Position numbers and translations under genes: made by a program
Origin: Acidobacteria bacterium Ga0077553
GTDB lineage: Bacteria > Acidobacteriota > Terriglobia > Bryobacterales > Bryobacteraceae
Length of the DNA stretch: 34,758 nt
Assembly (NCBI GenBank): GCA_001464575.1
Contig: LNFE01000162.1
Location: forward strand, 1-34,758
Reading direction: 5' to 3'
In this document: one piece after another, positions 21,503 through 29,584 of the stretch
Position numbering within the stretch: the first letter of the stretch is position 1
Layout of the letters: each line of letters begins with the position of its first letter
The notes under the pieces: generated by a model
Databases searched by the model: none
Seen by the model: only the letters and a program-made list of their open reading frames with translations
Told to the model about the DNA's origin: nothing

Positions 21503-24178
21503 TCACTCACTCCGCAGCGCCCGCGCCGGGTCCATCCGCGCCGCCGCCACCAGCGGGGGCAACGCCGCCAAAATCGCCACCACCAGCAACGTCGCCATCG
21601 GCGTCGCCAACACCGGCAAATCGCGTCCACTCACCCCAAACAACAAACTCGCCACAAAGCGTTCACTCGCCAATCCCATCCCCAGCCCCGCCGCCGATCC
21701 TACCAGCAGCATAAAGAAAAGCTCCCCGCCCACATGCCGCGCAATATGCCCCGTCCGCGCCCCCAGCGCCATCCGGATCCCAATCTCCCGCCGCCTCTGC
21801 AGCACCGCATAATTCAGCACCCCGTAGAGCCCCACCGCCGCCAACGCCAACGCAACAATCGCAAAGAACACCGAAAGGATCGCCAGCAGCCGCTCCCGGA
21901 TCATCTGGTTGCTCACCAGTTCCGCCTGCGTCGTTACGTTCATCACCCGGAATCCGTTCCCCGCACTCGTCACCCTCTGGCGCAATGCCGTCGCCATTGG
22001 GCCCGGCGCCCCCGCCGTCTTTACGGCAAACGTCGCCCATTGGGTCTTCTCGAGCGGGACATACACCGTCGGCGGCATCACCTCCCGGATGGTGCGGTAG
22101 CGCGCGTCCCGCACACACCCCACAATCCGGTTCCGTACGGCAACGTTCCCCTCGGCGATGGTCTCAAACGATCGCCCCACCGGGTTCTCCCCGTCAAAAT
22201 ACAGCCGTGCGAACGCCTCATTCACGATCACCGCCCCCTCCGTCGGCCGCTTCTCCGCATCCACACCCGGAGCCCGCTCCTCCCGCCGGAAATCCCGACC
22301 CCTCGTCAAGTCAATCCCCATCGTCTTGAGCCAACCCGGAGACACTTCGAGAAAGTAGTTCTCCCGTGCCTCGATCTCCCGGTTCGGCAGGCGGACCGTC
22401 GAACTCCAAGCGTTGCCGCTTAACAGCGCCCAACTCGAAAACGCTACGCTCTCCACGCCCGGCGTCTCCCGAATCCGCTCCGCCACCTCCGCCCATTCCC
22501 GCTGCGGGCGCGTCCCGGTCTCGCTCGTGCCCTTCACGCCGGTTTCCAGCAGTATCATCCTCTCCGTCGTGAACCCGGTCGCCTGCGACGAGAGCCGCTC
22601 AAACGTCCCCACAAATAGCCCCGCCAGAAAGTGCACCACAAAGCAGAACGCCACCTGCACCGCAATCAAGGCATGCATCACCCGCCGACGCCCGCGCGGA
22701 TTTTCCCCGCCCTTCATTGCCATCATGGGCCGCACCGCGGAAGCGCGCAACGCCGGTCCCATCCCGAACAAAATGGTCACCCCCAGTGCCAAAAGCGCCG
22801 CAAAGCCGCCCACCCGCCAATCCGCCGGCAAGTTCAGCCGCACCGGGTTATCCGCCGGATTAATCATCCCCACCACCAGCGGCGTCCACCACCAGGCCAA
22901 CACCAGCCCCAGTAGCGTCGCCGATGCCGCCAGCAGCAAGCACTCCAGCAGCAGCAACTGCACCAGCCGCCCCCGCCCCGCGCCAATCGAAACCCGCAGC
23001 GCCATCTCCTTCTCCCGCGACGCCGTCTGCGCCGTCAGCAGGTTGGCCACATTCGCGCACGCAATGAAAAGCACCAGCAGCACCACCGCCCCTAAAATCA
23101 GCAGAGGCTCCCGATAGTTCTTTTGGATACCCGAAACACCCGCCGCCGCCGAACGCAGTCGCAACTCCGCGCTCACGAATTGTTCAACGCGCACCTTCGG
23201 CGTATCAGCGGCAAACCCCTTCGCCCGTTCCCGCCGGTGCGCCGTCAGACTCGCCTGCAGTCGCTGCTGCACGGCCGCCTCCGTTGCCCCCGGCCGCAGC
23301 CGCGCCCAGATACGCATCCACGTCCAATTCGCTTTCCCGATCGCCTCCCCGTTCTGCATCGCCGGGATGAAGTAGTCCGTCATCGTGCCCGGTTCGGTCC
23401 CCGTGAACCCCTCCGGCGCCACGCCAACAATCTCGTAAACCGTCAGCCCTTGCCGGAACGTCCGCCCAACCGCTTTCGGATCACGGCCGAATCGGCTCGT
23501 CCAATAGTCGTAGGAGATCACCGCCACCGGATGCCCGCCCGGAGTTTGGTCCTCGGCCGCGGTCAGCAAACGCCCCGCCGCCGGCTGCAGCCCCAACAGA
23601 CCAAACGCCGTGCCGGAGAGGTATTGCCGGTATGCTTTCTCCATCTCTTCATCCGAACCGTAGGTGATATCGTTCCGCCCCCCGTAACCGACCACCATCA
23701 CGTCCGCCGCATCCCGGACCGCGTCTTTCAGTTCGACGAACTGCGGATAGGCGAAACCGTCTCCTTCGCTCGCCTTTCCCGCCTCGTCCACCGTGCTGTA
23801 AGCCAGCACAAACAGCGACTGCGGATCCGCCACCGGCAGCGGCCGCAACAACACCGCATCCGTCAACCGGAACGCCGTCGTCACCGCCCCAATCGCCAAC
23901 GCCAGCGACAGAATCGCCGCCCCCGTCACCCCCGGCCGCTGCCGCAACTGCCGGAAGCCGAAAACCAGGTCCGCCCGCAGCGACTCCATCCAGGTAGCCA
24001 TCTTAATGTCCATTGAGCGTTCCCGGTGGCGCCAGGCGCTGCCCAGCGCCCGCTCGGCCTCCGCCTGCGACCGCCCGGCCCGCATCGCCTCTTCGATGTG
24101 GTCCGCCAACTCCTCATCCAGTTCCCGTCGCAGCCGATCTTTCCCAAACACGTTGCAAATCCGCGAGAGCAGCGACAT
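21503..24178 (-). CDS. ABC transporter permease, MacB/FtsX type (ADOP, acidobacterial duplicated orphan permease)
   Basis: An 891-aa inner-membrane protein of the ADOP class: two FtsX/MacB permease halves in one chain, usually without an ATPase gene nearby, as here. The N-terminus (residues 1-65) has the class's cytoplasmic helical piece (LRRELDEELADHIEEAMRAG, AERALGSAWRHRE). The first membrane helix follows at about 85-110 (GAAILSLALAIGAVTTAF), then a MacB-type periplasmic domain (AYPQFVELKDAV, PVAVISYDYWTSRFG, EIVGVAPEGFTG), three helices around 360-475, and a second half ending AAMRMDP-like VAAARMDPARALRSE. It is encoded 3 bases after PadR and is probably repressed by it. Substrates of ADOP proteins are mostly unknown; lipids, peptides or drugs are possibilities. 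Confidence 0.93.
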   Translation of the reverse strand: MSLLSRICNVFGKDRLRRELDEELADHIEEAMRAGRSQAEAERALGSAWRHRERSMDIKMATWMESLRADLVFGFRQLRQRPGVTGAAILSLALAIGAVTTAFRLTDAVLLRPLPVADPQSLFVLAYSTVDEAGKASEGDGFAYPQFVELKDAVRDAADVMVVGYGGRNDITYGSDEEMEKAYRQYLSGTAFGLLGLQPAAGRLLTAAEDQTPGGHPVAVISYDYWTSRFGRDPKAVGRTFRQGLTVYEIVGVAPEGFTGTEPGTMTDYFIPAMQNGEAIGKANWTWMRIWARLRPGATEAAVQQRLQASLTAHRRERAKGFAADTPKVRVEQFVSAELRLRSAAAGVSGIQKNYREPLLILGAVVLLVLFIACANVANLLTAQTASREKEMALRVSIGAGRGRLVQLLLLECLLLAASATLLGLVLAWWWTPLVVGMINPADNPVRLNLPADWRVGGFAALLALGVTILFGMGPALRASAVRPMMAMKGGENPRGRRRVMHALIAVQVAFCFVVHFLAGLFVGTFERLSSQATGFTTERMILLETGVKGTSETGTRPQREWAEVAERIRETPGVESVAFSSWALLSGNAWSSTVRLPNREIEARENYFLEVSPGWLKTMGIDLTRGRDFRREERAPGVDAEKRPTEGAVIVNEAFARLYFDGENPVGRSFETIAEGNVAVRNRIVGCVRDARYRTIREVMPPTVYVPLEKTQWATFAVKTAGAPGPMATALRQRVTSAGNGFRVMNVTTQAELVSNQMIRERLLAILSVFFAIVALALAAVGLYGVLNYAVLQRRREIGIRMALGARTGHIARHVGGELFFMLLVGSAAGLGMGLASERFVASLLFGVSGRDLPVLATPMATLLVVAILAALPPLVAAARMDPARALRSE

Positions 24179-24181
24179 CGC

Positions 24182-24511
24182 TTAAGCCCTCTCCAAAACC
24201 AGCCGGATGGCCGCCGAAACCGCGGTCCACCGCTCTTCGGCTACGGTCAGCTGCTGCCGCCCCAGCTCCGTGAGCTCATAGACGCGGGACCGCCGCCCGT
24301 TGTCCTTGGTGATCCACTCCGCCTGAATCCAACCCTGCTCCTCCAGCCGGTGCAGGGCAGGGTACAGCGACCCCTCCTCCACCCGCAGCACCTCCCCCGA
24401 CGATTCGATGATGCCCGTCATCAACGCATAGCCATGCAGCGGGGCCCGCCGCGAGAGCAGTTTCAAAATCAGCAGATCCAACGATCCCTGCAGCCCATCC
24501 GTTTTCGCCAT
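24182..24511 (-). CDS. PadR-family transcriptional regulator
   Basis: A 109-aa winged-helix repressor. The PadR core is plain: LQGSLDLLILKLLSRRAPLH, GYALMTGI, LRVEEGSLYPALHRLEEQGW and a wing RRSRVYELTELGRQQL, followed by a short C-terminal dimer helix (EERWTAVSAAI). ATG 24511 has GAGGA five bases upstream on the minus strand. The stop is 3 bases before the ADOP permease, so the two are one transcript, the standard acidobacterial pairing. A 26-bp imperfect palindrome just upstream (24520-24545) is a likely autoregulatory operator. The inducer is unknown. Confidence 0.95.
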   Translation of the reverse strand: MAKTDGLQGSLDLLILKLLSRRAPLHGYALMTGIIESSGEVLRVEEGSLYPALHRLEEQGWIQAEWITKDNGRRSRVYELTELGRQQLTVAEERWTAVSAAIRLVLERA

Positions 24512-24519
24512 TCTGTCCT

Positions 24520-24545
24520 CAGCTGTCTAAATACTAAGACAACTG
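24520..24545 (-). promoter_or_regulatory. Imperfect 26-bp palindrome, candidate PadR operator/promoter
   Basis: Arms CAGCTGTCTAAAT and its counterpart ATTTAGACAACTG-like half pair at 10 of 13 positions around a TA centre (plus-strand reading starts CAGCTGTCTAAATACTAAGA). It lies between the PadR ribosome site and upstream DNA, in an AT-rich pocket. TAGTAT on the minus strand could be part of a -10 element. A PadR dimer bound here would repress its own operon. The binding protein is inferred from position only. Confidence 0.5.
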
Positions 24546-24725
24546 AGTACGAGAGGCAAGCGGAGAAAGTTCCCTTGCCCCTGTCTCGACCCTCGGGACG
24601 AACCGGGATCGCGGCACCCTCCGCCCGGGAGTCCGCATCCGGCCCGCGCCGTCTGCCACCGCCAACCAATAACCAATCCCCCCGCAAAGTCCGGGCGCAA
24701 ACGCCATCCTATCGGCGTTGGGATC

Positions 24726-26204
24726 TCACAGCTTCATCGTCACGGTCTTCACTTCGGTGTACTGCTGAAGCGCATACTCGCCCATCTCTCGTCCCATGCC
24801 GGATTGCTTAAAGCCCCCAAACGGCGCCGCCGCGTCAAAGACATCGAAGCAATTCACCCAGATCGTACCGGCGCGAACATTGTTCGCGATCGCATGGGCC
24901 TTCCCAATATCCCGGGTCCACACTCCCGCCGCGAGTCCATACGCCGTATCGTTGGCGCGTTCAATCACCTCTTCGATATCCCGGAACTTGATAATGCTCA
25001 TCACCGGTCCGAAGATCTCCTCCCGCGCGATGCGCATGTCATCCTGAACATCCGTGAAAACCGTGGGTTGAATAAAGTACCCCTGCTCGCCGGCGCGGCC
25101 GCCGCCGCACAGCAGCTTGGCCCCTTCTGCTTGCCCGAGTTCGATGTAGGACAGCACCTTTTCAAACTGCGTGGAGTCGATCTGGGGCCCTTGCTCAGTA
25201 GTCGGGTCCAACGGGTCTCCCACCGTCCGCCTCTGGGCTCGCGCCACGCTCTTCTCGACGAACTCGTCGTAGGCGCTCTCCTCCACATAGAGACGCGACC
25301 CGGCGCAGCAAACCTGGCCCTGATTGAGGAACAAGCCGAAGTGGCATCCTTCAATCGCCTGTTCCATGTTCGCATCGGCGAAGACGATGTTCGGACTCTT
25401 GCCGCCCAGCTCCAAACTGACCCGCTTCATGTTCGAGGCACCCGCCGCCCGCAGAATCAGGTGGCCAACCTCGGTCGAGCCGGTAAACGCCACCTTGTCG
25501 ACGTCCATATGTTGGGCGATGGCGGCGCCGGCCGTATGGCCGAAGCCCGGCAGGATATTCACGACCCCCGGCGGGAAACCGGCCTCCAAAATCAGCTCAC
25601 CCAGGCGAAGAGCGGTCAGCGGCGTCTGCTCGGCAGGCTTCAGCACCACCGTGTTGCCCATGGCCAGAGCCGGCGGCAGCTTCATCCCGTACATCAGCAG
25701 GGGAAAGTTCCACGGCGTAATCTGACCACAAACCCCCACCGCCTCATGACGGGTGAAGCAAAAGTAGTCGCCATTGATGGGAATCGTCTTGCCGTGGTTC
25801 TTGTCCGCCCATCCGGCGAAGTAGCGAAACTGCGCAATCGTCAGCGGCAGATCCACCGCGCGGGCAATCGAGAGAGGCATCCCGTTGTCGAGGGATTCGA
25901 GCAGCGCCATCTCGTCGGCATGTTTCTCGAGCAGGTCCGCCAGCTTATTCAAAAGCCGCCCCCGCTCGGTTGCCGGCGTGCGGCGCCACGGGCCGCGCTC
26001 AAACGCATTCCGGGCCGATCTTACGGCGCGGTCAACGTCGGCGGCTTCTGCCTCCGCAATTTGCGCGAGCTCCTGGCCAGTGGCCGGATTGATGGTCGCA
26101 AAGGTCTTCCCTGATAGGCTGGGGACCCATTGATTGTCGATGAGCAGCTTCGTCGAAGTTGCAAGAGTCTGGCCGTGCGAGGGCGGGGCAGCTAGGGTTG
26201 CCAT
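24726..26204 (-). CDS. NAD(P)-dependent aldehyde dehydrogenase
   Basis: A 492-aa cytoplasmic enzyme oxidising an aldehyde to the carboxylic acid with NAD(P)+. The family signatures are all present: ITPWNFPLL (162-170), FTGSTEVG in the cofactor loop (240-247), catalytic-base motif SLELGGKSP with E265, nucleophile motif [11 protein letters not shown] with C299, and [10 protein letters not shown] near the end, followed by [14 protein letters not shown]. Length is normal. ATG 26204 is chosen because AAGGAG stands ten bases upstream; the longer reading adds 28 unlike residues. Overall it resembles the ALDH1/2-like betaine/retinal-type aldehyde dehydrogenases, but the substrate cannot be fixed. It follows the disrupted acyl-CoA synthetase by 28 bases, suggesting an aldehyde-to-acid-to-acyl-CoA route when that gene was intact. 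Confidence 0.93.
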   Translation of the reverse strand: MATLAAPPSHGQTLATSTKLLIDNQWVPSLSGKTFATINPATGQELAQIAEAEAADVDRAVRSARNAFERGPWRRTPATERGRLLNKLADLLEKHADEMALLESLDNGMPLSIARAVDLPLTIAQFRYFAGWADKNHGKTIPINGDYFCFTRHEAVGVCGQITPWNFPLLMYGMKLPPALAMGNTVVLKPAEQTPLTALRLGELILEAGFPPGVVNILPGFGHTAGAAIAQHMDVDKVAFTGSTEVGHLILRAAGASNMKRVSLELGGKSPNIVFADANMEQAIEGCHFGLFLNQGQVCCAGSRLYVEESAYDEFVEKSVARAQRRTVGDPLDPTTEQGPQIDSTQFEKVLSYIELGQAEGAKLLCGGGRAGEQGYFIQPTVFTDVQDDMRIAREEIFGPVMSIIKFRDIEEVIERANDTAYGLAAGVWTRDIGKAHAIANNVRAGTIWVNCFDVFDAAAPFGGFKQSGMGREMGEYALQQYTEVKTVTMKL

Positions 26205-26232
26205 AGTCTGAGTTCTCCTTGTGAATGAAAGT

Positions 26233-27710
26233 TCAGGCCGTTGGGGCCAGCGCTGCTTCGCGCAACGCACGCCGCAGAATTTTCCCACTCGGGCCCTTAG
26301 GAAGGTGGTCCAGAAAGAAAATTCGTTCTGGAGTTTTGTAGTCGGCCACCCTCTCCCGCGCGTGGCCGATCAGTTCCGATTCAGTAACGCTGAGTCCCGG
26401 CCGCAGCGCCACATACGCAACAACAGTTTCACCCCAAAGCGCGTCCGGACACCCGATCACGCCGGCTTCCATCACCGCGGGATGGTCATAGAGAGCCGCC
26501 TCCACCTCTTGCGGCGAGATATTGCTTCCCCCCCGAATGATGACCTCTTTGAGCCGTCCGGCGAAATAGTACTCCCCACTCTCGCCCTGCCAGGCAAGAT
26601 CGCCCGTCCGGAACCAACCGTCCGCCACCGCGCTGGCCGTCGCCTCGGGGTCCCGCCAGTAGCCGGTCATGAGATGCGGGCCGCGAACGGAAATCTCCCC
26701 CACGGTTCCCTGGCTCACCTCGCGGCCATCGCGGCCCACCAGCCGCAGCGACATCTGCGCCCTAGGCAGGCCAATCGAACAATGGAAGGGGGTTCCTGGC
26801 CGATTCCACGTTACCGGTGCGATTTCCGTCGACCCGTATACCTCCAGAGCCGGCCCCATCGCCTGGGCGAAACTCTCCTGGAGCGCGGCGGACACACTAT
26901 CTCCGCCGCAATAGAAATAACGTCCAGACTCGACTTTCCGTGGCGCCGCAGCCTGTGCCCGCGCTAAGCCGTCAAACATCACGGGAAGCGCCACCGTAAA
27001 CGTGCAGCCTCGCTTTTCGAAGGCCTCCAGGTTGGCCGCGAACTCCATCTGGCGCGTGATCACCGTGGTCGCGCCGTTCAGCATCGAAGAAAGAAACAGC
27101 ATCCCCAAACCCACTAAATGGGCCATCGAAGACATGATCAGCACCACTTGCTCATCGTCAAGGTGCATCTCCCTCATGCACTCCGCCATTCGCGTCAAAC
27201 TCTCGTGAGAATGCGTCACCCCTTTGGGCCGGGCGGTGCTGCCGGACGTGTATAGGATCACGGCAACGCGCTCGGCCGGAACATCCGGCAGCGCCACGCT
27301 GCCATTCGTCGTCTGCCGGAACACTTCATCAAAAGGAACCGTCCCGTCCGCCGCCGGACCGTCGGTCAGCAAACGAAGCTCAATCGTGTGGATCGCCGGA
27401 GAGGCGGCTTTCAGAGTCGCATAAAGATCCGGTTGGCCGGCATAGAAGGCGGCCCCACTATGCCGCAGGATGTAGTCAATCTCCGGCCCCTTCAATCGTG
27501 GATTGATCGGTACCGCGATGAACCCCGCCTTGAGACAGGCCAGGACAGCGCGACCCGGTCCCCCGGCACAATACCCGCCGCCAGCAGGTTGCGGGCGAAC
27601 TGATCAGTCAGTAGGCCAATTTCGGCATAAGTCCAGGACTGCTCCTTGTAGGTGAAGGCAACCTTATCGGGGTGTCGGGCTGTCGTTTGCCGAAGCGTTC
27701 TGGTCAGCAT
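26233..27710 (-). pseudogene. AMP-binding acyl-CoA synthetase, frameshifted near the N-terminus
   Basis: ATP-dependent acyl/fatty acid-CoA ligase of the ANL superfamily, split into two frames. From ATG 27710 the first reads MLTRTLRQTTARHPDKVAFT through LLAAGIVPGDRVALSW and then loses sense near 27545. The second resumes as ACLKAGFIAVPINPRLKGPE and runs to the stop at 26233 with the usual motifs: phosphate loop YTSGSTARPKGVTHSH, YGSTE, GWFRTGDLAWQGESGEYYFA-GRLKEVI, the hinge region, and the catalytic lysine motif [11 protein letters not shown]. Relatives have about 14 residues between RVAL and CLKAG; only about 8 bases remain here, so roughly 34 bases appear deleted. The second frame opens at 27495 for a possible internal start but would lack the N-terminal strand. 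It is probably inactive unless the assembly is wrong. It precedes the aldehyde dehydrogenase gene. Confidence 0.8.
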
Positions 27711-27737
27711 CGCTGGTCAAACCGAGTATGGACCCAG

Positions 27738-29546
27738 TCAGCTGCGATTACCAGTTTGAAACGGTTTCAACGGCGAGCCGGCACTCTGCGCCAATCCCAT
27801 GCGCCGCAGCAGCGACACCATGCGGCTATCGCCGCGGAGCCGGTCGAATCGGGGATCTAGCCCAAGATACATGAGCCAGCCGGCCCGTTCCTGATAACTG
27901 GTCTCGAGCCAAGTAAACACCTCCTCCTGTTCGCCGAGACCAAGACTGATCAGAACCCGGCCGTAGGGGGAGACGTAGCGAGACTGGGCCAGCGAACAAA
28001 GCTCCACCATCAGGTCGCGGGCGGCCCCTGATTGACCCGCGAGGCCGTAGGCATGGCCCAGCGCTCCAATCGCCGTCGGAACGGAGTCCGAGACAATCTT
28101 CGCTTGCTCAAAGCACGCGATCGCCTCGCGGAGTCGTCCGTTCATCTCATGACACCGGCCCAACCCGATCATCGCTCGCCAGAAGTTCTGGTCCAACTCC
28201 AAGGCGCGCCGATACTCGGCCTCCGCCTCCGTCGTCCGGCCCGCCATCAACAGAATCGCCCCTCGGCTGGCGGACACGAAAAGGGAGAGCGGGTCCAACG
28301 GTCTCGCCTCCTCCAGTACGGCCAGACCTTCCTCGATCCGCGCCATGGGCAGCAAGGAGAACATCGCAAACATGTGCGCGGTCAGGTCACTCCGGTTTTC
28401 CGCCCGCAGCGCCTTGCGGAACAGGCTCTCCGCTCCGGCCCAATCATACTCAAACATCGCCTTCGTGCACGCCGCCACCGATAGGGCGTCCCCGTTCTGC
28501 GGATCGATTTCGAGGGCGCTGGCGGCTGCCTCCCGTGCCCGGGGCATCGCATCCCGGGGCGGTTTGTTGGCGAACACCCCCTGGTACAGCCACGCTACAG
28601 CCGCACCACTCTGCGCGGGTGCGTATCGCGGACTGAGCCGCAAAGCCTCCTCAAAGCAATCGATGGCCAGTTGCAGCGACCCGCGGGTCTGCCGGTTTAA
28701 GTGGTGGCGGCCTTGTAAGTAACACGAATAGGCCTCGAAATTTCCCGTCATGTTAGCGGCCGGCACCCGGCGCTGCTTCCCGGTGCTGGCACACAACAGG
28801 TCAACGATCTCCCGGGCGATCTCATCCTGCACCGCGAACACGTCACCAACCGTACGTTCATACCGGCGCGACCAACGCTGGAAGCCATCAGCGGTGCTCA
28901 CCAGTTGCACCGTCACGCGCAGCGCATCACCCGACTTTCGGACGCTCCCCTCGAGGACGAACCCCACGTTCAGCGCCTGACCCACATGACGAACATCGGC
29001 GTTCCGATGCCGGAAGGCAAATGCGGAAGTCCGGGCCACCACCCGGAGCCCCGCCACCGACGACAAAGCATGGGTAATCTCATCGGTGAGACCGTCGCTG
29101 AAATAGTCTTCCGGCTCCGGGCTGAGGTTCGAGAACGGCAGCACAACAATAGAGGGCTCATCGGAGGACTCCGCTGCCTCGACGACCGTTCCGGGGTTCT
29201 CCGCGGGCCCTTGGGACGCGTCAAAAAACAGAGGCACATAGCCGCCTTTCGGCAGGCCGATTCGCAACCGGTCGGACGCCCCCTCCGACGAGTAGTACTC
29301 CCGAAGCTTGGCCCGCAAACGGGTAGCGTCCACGCGAACCGTGGCGCTCTGCCGGGGGTCGAACTCTCCGCCGGAAGCGTATAGCTCCATCCCAATCACA
29401 ATCTCCTTCAACGGAACATTCGGAGACGATAGGCTGTGCTCGACCACGTAACGCAAAAACCGCCGCATCCGCTCCGCCTGTCCGAAGGTCGCGCTCGATA
29501 CCAGTTTCTGGACATGCTCTCGAATTTCATCCGGCGACGGCGGCAT
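27738..29546 (-). CDS. TolB-N/FlgO-like and TPR-repeat regulatory protein
   Basis: A 602-aa protein of a type frequent in Acidobacteria. Residues about 1-105 form the acidobacterial N-terminal domain (AERMRRFLRYVVEHSLS, VIGMELYASGGEFDPRQSAT, VRVDATRLRAKLREYYSSEG, GLPKGGYVP), thought to be a winged-helix-like DNA- or ligand-binding unit. Residues about 125-250 match the TolB-N/FlgO-like domain (IVVLPFSNLSPEPEDYFSDG, LTDEITHALSSVAGLRVVAR-TSAFAF, VLEGSVRKSGDALRVTVQLV). From about 275 to the end are TPR repeats (AIDCFEEALRLSPRYAPAQS, AEAEYRRALELDQNFWRAMI, AIACFEQAKIVSDS). No membrane helix is evident. ATG 29546 is preferred over the frame opening at 29579. It is divergent from the STT3 gene and heads a minus-strand run, 27 bases before the synthetase, so it may regulate either. 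Confidence 0.85.
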   Translation of the reverse strand: MPPSPDEIREHVQKLVSSATFGQAERMRRFLRYVVEHSLSSPNVPLKEIVIGMELYASGGEFDPRQSATVRVDATRLRAKLREYYSSEGASDRLRIGLPKGGYVPLFFDASQGPAENPGTVVEAAESSDEPSIVVLPFSNLSPEPEDYFSDGLTDEITHALSSVAGLRVVARTSAFAFRHRNADVRHVGQALNVGFVLEGSVRKSGDALRVTVQLVSTADGFQRWSRRYERTVGDVFAVQDEIAREIVDLLCASTGKQRRVPAANMTGNFEAYSCYLQGRHHLNRQTRGSLQLAIDCFEEALRLSPRYAPAQSGAAVAWLYQGVFANKPPRDAMPRAREAAASALEIDPQNGDALSVAACTKAMFEYDWAGAESLFRKALRAENRSDLTAHMFAMFSLLPMARIEEGLAVLEEARPLDPLSLFVSASRGAILLMAGRTTEAEAEYRRALELDQNFWRAMIGLGRCHEMNGRLREAIACFEQAKIVSDSVPTAIGALGHAYGLAGQSGAARDLMVELCSLAQSRYVSPYGRVLISLGLGEQEEVFTWLETSYQERAGWLMYLGLDPRFDRLRGDSRMVSLLRRMGLAQSAGSPLKPFQTGNRS

Positions 29547-29584
29547 CAATACCAAGCATTCTACAAGGCCGCCACACAATCGGC

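Noticed and set aside
23123..24016. 297-aa plus-strand frame inside the ADOP permease gene
   Set aside because: Arg/Pro/His-rich shadow in another frame of a confident gene.
24700..24719. AACGCC...GGCGTT hairpin after the aldehyde dehydrogenase gene
   Set aside because: A 6-bp stem with an 8-base loop and only TTT following on the minus strand; too weak to call a terminator.
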